Part shown: positions 1 to 8,019 of the stretch, piece after piece
Layout: the number at the start of each line of letters is the position of its first letter
Position numbering within the stretch: position 1 is the stretch's first letter
Notes under the pieces: generated by a model
What the model saw: the letters and a program-made list of their open reading frames with translations, nothing else
Told to the model about the DNA's origin: nothing
Databases searched by the model: none
Program-made: the position numbers and the translations under genes
Assembly: GCA_001567485.1 (NCBI GenBank)
Contig: JZRA01000086.1
Coordinates: 1-43,224, forward strand
DNA: 43,224 bases
Source: Chloroflexi bacterium OLB13
Lineage (GTDB): Bacteria > Chloroflexota > Anaerolineae > Aggregatilineales > Phototrophicaceae
Direction: 5' to 3'

Positions 1-7
1 GATCGGG

Positions 8-116
8 GGTTAGGGATTAGTTGTCAGGGATCAGGAGTTCTAGGGAGCGTTGTCAGGGATCGGCAGTTAGGGATCAGGGATCAGAGATTAGTTGTCAGGG
101 GGCAAGGTTTAGGGAA
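8..116. repeat. degenerate heptamer repeat tract
   Basis: A non-coding tract that reads as successive 7-mers on the plus strand, with units such as GGGATTA, GTTGTCA, GGGATCA and GGGATCG. Units vary at one or two positions but the 7-bp period is held. No start codon with a ribosome binding site lies in it. A second tract in the opposite sense follows at about 172-256. The same kind of tract recurs in other gaps of this window. Confidence 0.7.
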
Positions 117-171
117 TACCGCACGTCTGGAGCGGCGGAGCTGTCACCGCGCGCTGCGCAGCAGATAACTG

Positions 172-256
172 CCTCCTGCCTCCTATCCCCTGACCCCTGC
201 CTACTGACCACTACCTCCCTGCCCACTGACCCCTGACCACTGACCACTACCTACAA
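172..256. repeat. degenerate heptamer repeat tract, opposite sense
   Basis: The plus strand reads as 7-mers such as CTGCCTC, CTGACCC, CTGACCA and CTACCTA, roughly the reverse-complement style of the tract at 8-116. It runs up to and slightly over the stop codon of modB. The two inverted tracts are separated by about 55 bp with no gene. An RNA through both arms could fold into a long imperfect hairpin and act as a terminator for modB, but this is inference. Confidence 0.65.
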
Positions 257-1054
257 CATCCCATAGCTGAGAGAGTCGTCGCGCTCGCGCGGGGACAGCC
301 ACTGCGAGGCGGCCAACGCCAGCAGCGCCAAGCCGATCAGAATGAGGCCCGTCCAGATCGCGGCGTCGATGTCTCGCTCGATGATGTTGTAGATCAACAA
401 CGGCATGGTCTGTGTGCGGCCCTGCAAGCTGCCGGCGAACAGCAGCGTCGCGCCGAATTCTCCCAACGCGCGCGCCCAACTGAGCACCAGCCCGGCCGCG
501 ATCGCGCGCCGCGCCAATGGCAGCGTGATTAGCCGGAACAGCATCAATCCGTCCGCGCCGTCCACGCGCGCCGCGTCCTCGATCTCCTTCGGCACGCTCA
601 TGAAGCCGACCTGCGCGGCGCGGATATACAGCGGCGCGGCGACAAAGCACTGCGCCAGCACCACCGCGGCGGTCGTAAACACAATCGTGATTCCCGCGTC
701 GTCCAGCACCCCGCCGATCACCCCGCGCCGGCCAAAGGTGATGAGCAGCGCAAGCCCGGCGACCGCCGGCGGCAGCACGATCGGCAGCTCGACCAGCGCG
801 TTGACGAATCGCTTGGCGCGAAACCGGCTGCGGGCAAGCACATACGCCAGCGGCGTCCCGAACGCGAGCGTCAGCAGCAGGGATGCGCCGGTCGTGGCGA
901 AGCTCAAGCCGACCGCCGGCGGCAGCACGTCCAGCGGCACACCAACCCACGCTTGTTCCTGCACACCGCGCAGCACCAGCGCCAAGATCGGGATCGTCAG
1001 GAATCCGAGCGCAAGGCTGGCCGCACCGTAAACCCCAAACTGCCCCCAACGCAT
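251..1054 (-). CDS. modB: molybdate ABC transporter permease ModB
   Basis: Integral membrane permease of a molybdate/tungstate ABC importer, 267 aa. Several hydrophobic helices are visible, and the cytoplasmic EAA loop that contacts the ATPase is at EIEDAARVDGADGLMLF followed by RLITLPLARR. The segment ARALGEFGATLLFAGS is typical of ModB/CysT permeases. It starts 3 bp after the modA stop, so the two are surely co-transcribed, with ModA delivering oxyanion to ModB. The ATPase gene modC is not seen; it would lie to the left, beyond the window edge, or elsewhere. Sulfate permease is the main alternative, but the ModA partner favours molybdate. Confidence 0.93.
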   Translation of the reverse strand: MRWGQFGVYGAASLALGFLTIPILALVLRGVQEQAWVGVPLDVLPPAVGLSFATTGASLLLTLAFGTPLAYVLARSRFRAKRFVNALVELPIVLPPAVAGLALLITFGRRGVIGGVLDDAGITIVFTTAAVVLAQCFVAAPLYIRAAQVGFMSVPKEIEDAARVDGADGLMLFRLITLPLARRAIAAGLVLSWARALGEFGATLLFAGSLQGRTQTMPLLIYNIIERDIDAAIWTGLILIGLALLALAASQWLSPRERDDSLSYGML

Positions 1055-1057
1055 CGG

Positions 1058-1891
1058 CTACCAGCACACCGGAATGAACAGCAGATACCGGCATTGGCGC
1101 TCCGGCACGCCGCGCACAAAACCCCACCGTTCGAGCGTCTCCTGCCCGGCGTCTGAGCGCACGGTATCGACGAACGACTGCGCCAGTTCCCCATCCGCCG
1201 TACCCTCGACTACCGCAATCGGATACTCGGCGATCACGTTGAACGCGTCCGGGATGTCGAACTGCAGCACCGACTCGCGGATGTCCGGCGTGACGTCTGA
1301 CGAATACACGATTCCCGCGTCCGCCTCGCCGAGCGCGACCTTCGCCACCACCTGCCGGACGTTCGACTCTTCGCTGCGGATGTTGGCGCGGAAACCATCG
1401 ACGTAGGTCTGTCCGAATGCAGGATCGGCGCTCAACGCCGTCAGCATGGCCTCGGTGTAGTCCCGCACCGGCACGCCCTCGGCCGCGATCACCAGCACGA
1501 TGCCGGGATTCTGCAGGTCGGCGAAGCTCTCGATCCGCGCCGGGTTGTCGGCCGGCACGATCAGCGCGAGCCGATTGCGCGCGAACACCCGCGGCTCGCC
1601 GGTGATTCGCCCCGCATCTTGTGCAGCGGCCATCTGACGCGGGTTGGCGCTGGCGAACACGTCAGCCTGTGCGCCCTCGCTCAACTGGGCGACGAGCGTG
1701 CTTGACCCGGCAAAGTTGAACAGTACGTCCACGCCGGGGTTCCCGGTCTCGAAGGCCGCCCCGATCTCCTCGAACGCATCGGTCAGCGACGACGCGGCGA
1801 ACACGATCAACGTGCGCACAGGCTGGCCGACGGCGACGCTCAGGCTCGCGACAAGCAGCACGACAGCGATGAGTGACTTGGTGAAGCGCAT
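1058..1891 (-). CDS. modA: molybdate-binding periplasmic protein ModA
   Basis: Substrate-binding protein of the molybdate transporter, 277 aa. The start MRFTKSLIAVVLL at 1891 gives a clean signal peptide; an upstream in-frame extension to 2014 adds 41 unlikely residues. Family signatures are AASSLTDAFEEI near the mature N-terminus and NFAGSSTLVAQL followed by GAQADVFASA, which build the oxyanion pocket. Residues EADAGIVYSSD fit the second lobe. No lipobox cysteine is seen after the signal peptide, so the protein may be released or held by the uncleaved signal, unlike most Gram-positive ModA lipoproteins. It is followed after 3 bp by modB. Confidence 0.94.
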   Translation of the reverse strand: MRFTKSLIAVVLLVASLSVAVGQPVRTLIVFAASSLTDAFEEIGAAFETGNPGVDVLFNFAGSSTLVAQLSEGAQADVFASANPRQMAAAQDAGRITGEPRVFARNRLALIVPADNPARIESFADLQNPGIVLVIAAEGVPVRDYTEAMLTALSADPAFGQTYVDGFRANIRSEESNVRQVVAKVALGEADAGIVYSSDVTPDIRESVLQFDIPDAFNVIAEYPIAVVEGTADGELAQSFVDTVRSDAGQETLERWGFVRGVPERQCRYLLFIPVCW

Positions 1892-2267
1892 TCCCAATCC
1901 CCGGTGACTTGTCAAACGAATACGGTACAAACCGGCGCAGTCCATCGGACATCGCGCCAATCCGGTTGAGCGCCAAAGCGCCAGAGTCCATGGTCGGCTG
2001 CGAGCCGTCTCCACGCGTTATACACGCGCCCCGACTCACGACGCTCACCACCGCCGGGATGCCCACGTCTGCTCAAGGCCTCCACAATCGCCCTGCCATC
2101 CTGCAACGCTGGCTTCATCCATGGAAGAACGTTTCGGCAGCACGACTCCATTCTACGATAGAATAGACTAGAACGGATGAGCCAATTTCGCCGCGCGATC
2201 ACCCACGGCGGCCATCCTGCACCGCAGCATCGGGCGCTGTACAGCGTCATAAGTTACCCTGACGACA
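1892..2267. other. modA upstream region, no gene seen
   Basis: About 375 bp between modA and a hairpin, with glnA beyond. The open frames here are GC-driven and lack ribosome binding sites. An AT-rich patch at about 2150-2172 is the best place for a promoter, with TAGAAT on the plus strand and TATTCT on the minus strand. That would leave modA with a leader of roughly 250 nt, long enough for a structured regulator, but I could not match it to the Moco riboswitch consensus by eye. Confidence 0.4.
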
Positions 2268-2294
2268 ACGCCCCCGTCGCGATGACGGGGGCGT
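2268..2294. terminator. strong hairpin downstream of glnA
   Basis: Perfect 11-bp inverted repeat, ACGCCCCCGTC and its complement, with a 5-nt loop at 2279-2283. On the plus strand it is followed by GCTTTT; on the minus strand the trailing sequence is only TTGTCGTC. It lies about 80 nt past the glnA stop (minus strand), so it most likely ends glnA. The T-run orientation suggests it may also end a plus-strand transcript. Confidence 0.6.
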
Positions 2295-2374
2295 GCTTTT
2301 GCGACTTGCAACTGCTGTCGGGGGTGAAAGCCTTCTAGCAAGATTAAGGACGGCGCACCGCCCCCAGCAGCAGT

Positions 2375-3805
2375 TTAGTGATCGAAGTACAGCACGTATT
2401 CGTACGGGTGCGGGCGCATCGCAACAGCGTCGGCCTCGTGGACACGCTTGTACGCGACGTAGCTCTCGAGGATGTCCTTCGTGAACACACCGCCCGCCAG
2501 CAGGAAGTCGTGATCGGCTTCCAGCGCCTCCAGCGCGCCGTGCAAGCTGCCGGGGACGGTCGGAGTCTTGACATGCGCCTCGAACACGTCGAAGTCGGCC
2601 GGCTCGCCCGGATGAATCTTGTTCATGATGCCGTCCAAGCCGGCCAGCATCAGCGCCGGGAACGTGTAGTACGGATTCGCCATCGGATCAGGGAAGCGGG
2701 CTTCGAGACGCTTCGCCTTCGGGTTCTTGCTGTAGGCCGGAATACGGATCGCGGCCGAGCGATTGCGGCTGCTGTACACCAGATTCACCGGTGCTTCGTA
2801 TCCCGGAACCAAGCGGCGGTAGCTGTTGGTCGACGGCGCGGCGAAGGCAAGGATCGCCGGCGCGTGCTTCAAGATGCCGCCGATGTAATACAGCGCCGTA
2901 TCGCTCAAGTTGGCATAGCCGTCACCGAAGAACAGCGGCTTGCCATCCTTCCACAAGGATTGATGCACGTGCATGCCCGACCCGTTGTCGGCGAATATCG
3001 GCTTAGGCATGAACGTCGCGATCAGGCCGTGCGCGGCGGCGACGTTCTTGACGATGTGCTTGTACTTGGTCAGCTTGTCGGCCATCGACGTCAGCGTATC
3101 GAAGCGCATGTCGATCTCGCATTGGCCGGCGGCGGCGACCTCGTGATGATGCACTTCGATGTCGATGCCGCACGCGATCATGGTGGCGGCCATCTCGGCG
3201 CGCAGATCGTGCAGCTTGTCCAGCGGCGGCAGTGGGAAGTACCCCTCCTTCAGCCGGTTCAGGTAGTTCGTGCTGGGCTGTGGGCTGTCGGTGTTCCAGA
3301 ACGCCTCGTGGCTGTCGACCTCGTAGTAGCTGACGTGATGATCGACCTTGTAACGCACGTTGCTAAAGACGAAGAACTCGGCTTCCGGCCCGAAATACGC
3401 CGTGTCGGCGATGCCGGTCGTCTTGAGATACGCCTCAGCACGCTTGGCGACGGCGCGCGGATCACGGCCGTATGCCGGGCCGCCCGCCGGTTCGTGGATG
3501 TCCGTGTAGAAGGCCAGCGTCTTGCGCTTCATGAACGGGTCGATGAACGCGGTGCTGAGATCAGCGAAAAGCACCAAGTCGGATTTGTCGATCGACTGGA
3601 AGCCCTTGATCGACGACCCGTCAAACCCGAATCCCTCTTCGAAATTTCCCTCGTCAACCCCACCCAGTGGCAGTGAAAAGTGCTGGATGATGCCGCGAAC
3701 GTCTGGAAAGCGAACGTCGATTTCCTCGATTCCGTTCGCGCGCGCCCATTTCAACAGTGCTTCAGGCGATGCCTGCGCCTCTGCCGGCACGAGATAATCA
3801 GCCAT
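2375..3805 (-). CDS. glnA: type I glutamine synthetase
   Basis: ATP-dependent amidation of glutamate to glutamine, the main ammonium-assimilating step; normally a cytosolic dodecamer. At 476 aa it fits GS-I length. Visible signatures are GFDGSSIKGF near residue 45, the metal-site segment PEAEFFVF, KPIFADNGSGMHVHQSL, and NRSAAIRIP with the ATP/glutamate-binding arginines. The C-terminal stretch where enterobacterial enzymes have NLYDLPPEE reads ADFDVFEAHVK, with no tyrosine, so regulation by adenylylation is unlikely. The start at 3805 has GGAG about 9 nt upstream. It stands alone as a transcription unit between terminator-like hairpins. Confidence 0.97.
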   Translation of the reverse strand: MADYLVPAEAQASPEALLKWARANGIEEIDVRFPDVRGIIQHFSLPLGGVDEGNFEEGFGFDGSSIKGFQSIDKSDLVLFADLSTAFIDPFMKRKTLAFYTDIHEPAGGPAYGRDPRAVAKRAEAYLKTTGIADTAYFGPEAEFFVFSNVRYKVDHHVSYYEVDSHEAFWNTDSPQPSTNYLNRLKEGYFPLPPLDKLHDLRAEMAATMIACGIDIEVHHHEVAAAGQCEIDMRFDTLTSMADKLTKYKHIVKNVAAAHGLIATFMPKPIFADNGSGMHVHQSLWKDGKPLFFGDGYANLSDTALYYIGGILKHAPAILAFAAPSTNSYRRLVPGYEAPVNLVYSSRNRSAAIRIPAYSKNPKAKRLEARFPDPMANPYYTFPALMLAGLDGIMNKIHPGEPADFDVFEAHVKTPTVPGSLHGALEALEADHDFLLAGGVFTKDILESYVAYKRVHEADAVAMRPHPYEYVLYFDH

Positions 3806-3935
3806 TGGGGATGTCTCCGTCGTTGTTGAGAATCGCTAAAGCTGCCAACAGCCTGTAAGTATAGGACGGTGATTTCGGGCTGTATTCAGCGAGAAAGTGC
3901 AAAAAGGGACAAGCAGCTTTTAGCACAGTTAACCA

Positions 3936-3973
3936 AAAGCGGTCACCGCAAATGCCGTCGCGGTGACCGCTTT
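3936..3973. terminator. bidirectional-type terminator hairpin
   Basis: Perfect 14-bp inverted repeat, AAAGCGGTCACCGC and its complement, around a 10-nt loop. Reading the minus strand, the right arm runs into CTTTTGG, which fits an intrinsic terminator for the GH5 gene ending at 4066. The plus-strand exit also has T-rich sequence (GTCTGTTTT). It separates the GH5 gene from glnA. Confidence 0.8.
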
Positions 3974-4065
3974 GTCTGTTTTGATGAATTCAGCGCCAGC
4001 TTTGTTGGAAGTCGCCAATACGTGCAGGGACGCGCGGTCAACCCGTCATTGGCAAAACGCCGAAC

Positions 4066-5750
4066 TCACTTCGACGCTGGCGGCACAGGAAGCAGGCGCG
4101 CGCCCGCCGGTGGTTGAAGCAGGAACAGGTTCATCCGGTCGATATACACTGTTCCGCCGCTGGTGTGATCCTTGATGACCATCTTCGCCGTGTCGATCTT
4201 CTTGGACTCAATCGGCGCCATCAGCGACGGGTGCAGCCAGTGGTCGTACACCTCGTCGGTGAACGTGTTCGATACGACGGATGGGGCCTTGCCGTTGGTG
4301 TACGTCACCACCAGCTTGACGGTCACGTTGGTGTACGGCGTGGCTGGCAGCAGGTCGAAGATGAGCTGAATCGCGTCACCGTTCCCCGCGCCCAACGCCT
4401 TGAGGTCGTCTCCCTTCCACTTGAGCTTGACCTTGACGTTCTGGGTCGGCCCGCCGGTGAGCACCAGCGCGCACTGCTCGTCGTAGTAGCCGCCGCTCAA
4501 CCCGCAGAACGCCCCGTCTCCGCCGGAAACATTCTTGATCTTGAACGGCCCAAGGGGATCGGCCGGATCGTTGAAGCCAGCTTGCGTCGCCGTCAGGTAC
4601 GGCACAGCGATCAACGCCGCCGACGGATCGAGGCCGAGCGCAATAGCGATCGCGGGGTCGATACGCGGCGGCGCGGGATCCTGCCGGGTGAACAGGCCGA
4701 ACGAATCGTCGTAATCCCACATTGACCACCCGATCCCGTTGGCTTCGAGCGCCGTCCGCACGTCATGGATCAACTCGGCGCGGTCGTCCTTTGGCGCGTA
4801 CGCTTTGTAGACGCCGAACTCGCCCGCCAGCAGCTTGACGTTGTTCGTGGACGCCCATGCTGCGACATCCGCGATGATTCCGGCCACCTTGGCGGCGTTC
4901 CAATTCTCATTTCCGTAGTCTTCCAGCGTTGTGTACGCATCGCCGGTGTAGTTGCTGAGCAGCGGCGCGATGATCGCGGGACTGGACGGGTACGGGATAT
5001 TGCGCAGCGGCTCGACGTCCGAACTCGACCACGTCGCGCCTGATGCGTGAACGCGAACGGCTCGTAGAAGTGGAACGTGTAGATCACGTTGGGGTCGGCC
5101 AGCGGCGTCAAGTCCATCAGCGTGTCATAGCTGTTCCAGCGCGCGGCGCCGGCGATGATCGTGTGATCGGGCGCGCCAGTCCGGATCGCGGCGGCGAGGC
5201 CCGCTTGAATCGGCGGCCACGCTTCCGGCGAATCGTAGAAGATCGGCTCGTTGAGAATCTCGAAGAAGATGTCGTCCGCGCTGAAGGTCGCAGCCATGCT
5301 GGCGGCGAAGTCCTGCCAGAAGGCGACGAACTTGGCCTCGAACGCCGGATCGTGCTCCAGCCACCACGAGAAATTGGCGTGATCCTCGTCCGTCGTGTGG
5401 ATGTCGATAATCGCCGCCAGCCCGGCATCGATCACGCGCTGAACCTGTGTCTTGAGCAGGGCGACGTTGGCGGCGTTGAGATGATCGCCCGCGTTTTCGT
5501 CATGGACGAACGGCAGATTGATCGGGATGCGCACGAACGTCACGCCGACCGCCGCCAAGGTCTCGAACTCGTCGTCGGAGTAGCGCGCCTCGATTCCCGC
5601 CTGCGACTCCGGCCCGTACCAGAACCAGAACGGCAGGTTGACCCCTTTGGCAAGCCGGGCATAGCGCACGTCCGGGACGCCACGCTGGCCCTGCGCCACT
5701 ACCAGCGAACTCAGCACGGCCAATACAACGACGATCCATACACGGCGCAT
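4066..5750 (-). pseudogene. GH5-type cellulase-like protein, one frameshift
   Basis: Secreted glycoside hydrolase of the cellulase (GH5) type, about 560 aa if repaired. The N-terminal half from ATG 5750 (GGAG 9 nt upstream) has a signal peptide, the acid/base motif ILNEP with Glu168, and HFYEPFAFTHQ. The second half, in another frame, resumes with TWSSSDVEPL and carries the nucleophile motif LLAGEFGVYK. Inserting one G near 5038-5042 would give THQGATW, the usual family sequence, so the break is a 1-nt deletion, real or a sequencing error. After the barrel comes a ~170-aa beta-rich domain that may be carbohydrate-binding and resembles the C-terminal domain of the protein at 40795-42648. Both catalytic glutamates survive. 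Confidence 0.85.
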
Positions 5751-5836
5751 CCGCACACACTCCACGAATAGGGTTGTCGAATGATGCCATTCTACGGCGG
5801 ACTGAGCGTTGACGCGAATGGCCCGACCGTACTGAT

Positions 5837-6235
5837 TCAGCGCCGCTTACGGCTCTGTTCGTTGAGAAGCTGCTCGAATGAGGCCACATCGGACGCCGTG
5901 CCGTCTTCGATCCGCTCGATCAGGCGCTGTTTCGCGCGCTGGCGCAGCTCGTACAGGTCGTCCTCATCCAGCAAGGCGAGCAGATCTTCGATATTCTCGC
6001 CGCGCTTGGCCTTTCCGGATTCTACTTTGACATCGACCATCGGCTTCCGTTCGCTCTTGGCGTCACTGCTGGTGATGGATCCACTCACGCCACCCGCCAC
6101 GCCAAGAATCGTCAGCAGCAGAATCCAGCCGAAAATTCCAGCCCCGGTCACATAGGTGGAGTTAAGCGCCAGCACAAAAAGCACACCGGCCGCAATCCAA
6201 ACAGCAAGGATGGCAACGACTTTTCCCGCGGTCAT
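5837..6235 (-). CDS. small two-helix membrane protein, array member 4
   Basis: Family not recognised; 132 aa. Two N-terminal hydrophobic helices (VVAILAVWIAAGVLFVLAL and GIFGWILLLTILGVAGGV) are followed by a charged, probably cytoplasmic tail. The tail ends in the array's shared motif: LLDEDDLYELR, a basic helix RAKQRLIERI, then SFEQLLNEQ. ATG 6235 is chosen over the TTG at 6283 because AGGG lies 8 nt upstream and the helix then starts at once. It is the last of four same-strand paralogs (5837-7762) and the most diverged. Function unknown; a membrane-anchored interaction tail is the only supportable guess. Confidence 0.75.
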   Translation of the reverse strand: MTAGKVVAILAVWIAAGVLFVLALNSTYVTGAGIFGWILLLTILGVAGGVSGSITSSDAKSERKPMVDVKVESGKAKRGENIEDLLALLDEDDLYELRQRAKQRLIERIEDGTASDVASFEQLLNEQSRKRR

Positions 6236-6301
6236 ATCAACAGCCCTATCCCAGAAAGGCGCGTATCCGAAGTATAGCAGCAATACGCCGCGCGTTCGCC
6301 G

Positions 6302-6733
6302 TTATCGCCGCTTGTGTTCGCGTGGTTCGGCGTCGGCCAAGAGCTGCTCGAACGACTCGAAATCGGCCTCGCTGGAGAGGCGGCGGATGCGTGACCGCAT
6401 CGCCTCGCGCAGTTCGGCGCGCAGCTCGTCGAGATCGTCGGACGTCAGCAGGCTCATTGGGTTCGACGCGTCGCTGTTCTTCGGCTTGGCCGTTTCGCTC
6501 GTTTTCGACCCGTCGCCCCGCGTCAGCCGCAGAATATCCGGCAGCATGAGCATCACCGTAGCGACCGCCACCCCGACGAAGGCCGCGAATCCGATGCCCT
6601 CCAGCGGCGACATATCGACCGCGCCTGACGCCGCGCCTATCCCGGCGATGATTGCAAACGCCAGCGCTCCCAGCCAAATGACCCCGATCACCAGATACCG
6701 GAGTGCGGTAACCCACAGTGGTTGATTCGTCAT
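6302..6733 (-). CDS. small two-helix membrane protein, array member 3
   Basis: Unrecognised 143-aa protein of the same array. Helices ALRYLVIGVIWLGALAFAII and IGFAAFVGVAVATVMLML precede a tail with SLLTSDDLDELRAELREAM and DFESFEQLLAD. The tail is predicted helical and strongly charged and ends in a basic cluster (REHKRR), as in the neighbour. It starts at ATG 6733, 30 bp after the stop of the preceding paralog, so the two are probably translated from one mRNA. Two membrane segments plus a conserved cytoplasmic tail might suit a homo- or hetero-oligomer formed by the four products, but nothing in the sequence names a substrate. Confidence 0.75.
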   Translation of the reverse strand: MTNQPLWVTALRYLVIGVIWLGALAFAIIAGIGAASGAVDMSPLEGIGFAAFVGVAVATVMLMLPDILRLTRGDGSKTSETAKPKNSDASNPMSLLTSDDLDELRAELREAMRSRIRRLSSEADFESFEQLLADAEPREHKRR

Positions 6734-6763
6734 GTCTACCTGAATTGATCGCCGTTAATACAC

Positions 6764-7210
6764 TCAGCCGCGCCGACTCTTCTGCGCATGTTCAGCGATC
6801 AGCGCATCCAGACCGCCGAGTTCGCCGTCCTGACCGGACAGCAGCCGTTCGCGCAGGTGCTGCTTGATCTCGAAGCGCAGGTCTTCCAAGTCCTCATCGG
6901 TGAGTAGGTTAAGCGCGTTGAGCGTCAGTTGATCGTTCTTGGCCTTGTCGCTATGCGTGTCGTCCTCATCACGGGTGGCCGGTCGGTGTGTTGTGTCCGG
7001 CACGTGCCTGACGATGACAGAGGTGGAGACCGCCGCAGTCACCAACGCGATACCGAAGACCGGCAGCAGGTCGCCGAACGACACCGACGCGGCCAAACCG
7101 GAAAACCCGACGATTCCGCTCATGCCGAGGATCAGACCAATCACGCACGCCCAAATCAGTCCGATCAGGTCGTTGCGCGTCAGACTATGGGAAGAGCCGT
7201 CTTTCGCCAT
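6764..7210 (-). CDS. small two-helix membrane protein, array member 2
   Basis: Unrecognised 148-aa protein of the same array. Helices LIGLIWACVIGLILGMSG and LLPVFGIALVTAAVSTSVI are followed by a linker with KNDQLTLNALNLLT, then DEDLEDLRFEIKQHLRERLL and a Leu/Ala-rich end. The linker KNDQL and the DLEDLR-x-EIKQHLR helix match member 1 almost residue for residue, making these two the closest pair. ATG 7210 is preferred to GTG 7267, which would add a His-rich stretch before the helix. Spacing to the next gene is 30 bp. Confidence 0.73.
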   Translation of the reverse strand: MAKDGSSHSLTRNDLIGLIWACVIGLILGMSGIVGFSGLAASVSFGDLLPVFGIALVTAAVSTSVIVRHVPDTTHRPATRDEDDTHSDKAKNDQLTLNALNLLTDEDLEDLRFEIKQHLRERLLSGQDGELGGLDALIAEHAQKSRRG

Positions 7211-7318
7211 GGTAAGGGGATGCTCCGCGTGTTTCGCAGACGAGAATCGAGCCGCATGATCACACACATGCTGCCATGAATATACGCATAACAGCGCGGC
7301 AGAGTTGCACGAACGACG

Positions 7319-7762
7319 CTATTTGCGCGGGCGCTGCTGCGACCGTTCGGCCAGCAAATCCTCAAAGCTGCTCACGCTGGCGCCTTCCTCAGAAAGCAGC
7401 CGCGAACGGAGGTGCTGCTTGACCTCGGCGCGCAGTTCTTCGAGGTCGTCCTCGGTGAGCAGACTGACCGGATCAAGGCTCAATTGATCGTTCTTGGACT
7501 TGGACGGCGCGGCGCGGTTATCGACACGCTGCGACGGCGCTTGCGCTGCTGCGCCGCTGTCACGGCTCGTCGCAGCAATGATCGAGGTCGAGATAGCCGC
7601 GCCGATGACCGACAAGACCATCAGTGGAAACACGTCTTGAAACCTGATCCCGGCGTCGCTGAAAACGCTGATGATCGCGGTCATCCCCATACTGAAGATC
7701 AACACGCCGATCCAAATCACGGCGATCAATGCGTAACGCGAGACTTGACTGATCGGATTCAT
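7319..7762 (-). CDS. small two-helix membrane protein, array member 1
   Basis: First gene of the four-paralog array, 147 aa, function not recognised. Helices ALIAVIWIGVLIFSMGM and VFPLMVLSVIGAAISTSII precede a Ser/Ala-rich linker, the shared KNDQLSLDPVSLLTEDDLEELR segment (split here only by eye into linker and helix) and SFEDLLAER. The promoter for the array should lie between 7763 and the heptamer tract near 7885. Repeated duplication with the tail conserved better than the helices suggests the tail is the functional part. Confidence 0.75.
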   Translation of the reverse strand: MNPISQVSRYALIAVIWIGVLIFSMGMTAIISVFSDAGIRFQDVFPLMVLSVIGAAISTSIIAATSRDSGAAAQAPSQRVDNRAAPSKSKNDQLSLDPVSLLTEDDLEELRAEVKQHLRSRLLSEEGASVSSFEDLLAERSQQRPRK

Positions 7763-7884
7763 GGCCGCCGCCTCGATTCACAAGAGTCGATTCAGTATAC
7801 CGCGATCCACGATTACGTCCGCGGCTCAACCCGCGTCTACCAAGCACGGCGCGGCCTCACACCAGCATACGATGAAGTGCCACT

Positions 7885-8019
7885 CACCCCCTGCCCACTA
7901 CTCTCTGGCCTCTGATTACTGCCCCCTGATTACTGACCACTACTCACTGCTCCCAATCACTGCCCCCTGATTACTGACCCCTGATAACTGCCCTCTGATA
8001 ACTGGCCCCTAGCAACTTC
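7885..8019. repeat. degenerate heptamer repeat tract
   Basis: Fills most of the gap between the membrane-protein array and the MBL gene. The plus strand divides cleanly into 7-mers: CTGATTA, CTGCCCC, CTGATTA, CTGACCA, CTACTCA, then CTGCCCC, CTGATTA, CTGACCC, CTGATAA, CTGCCCT, CTGATAA. It abuts the stop codon of the MBL gene, so it sits in that gene's 3' untranslated region. There are no spacers, so it is not a CRISPR array. Confidence 0.8.

Noticed and set aside
1892..2160. Moco riboswitch in the modA leader
   Set aside because: Inspected on the minus strand; I could not find the conserved core convincingly, so only an unexplained leader is reported.
2378..3676. 432-aa open frame opposite glnA
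   Set aside because: It mirrors a certain glutamine synthetase gene; low-complexity Arg/Val-rich text and no ribosome binding site. GC-driven shadow.
7885..8019. Possible CRISPR-like array
   Set aside because: Units are 7 bp with no spacers and no cas genes nearby; it is a tandem heptamer tract.
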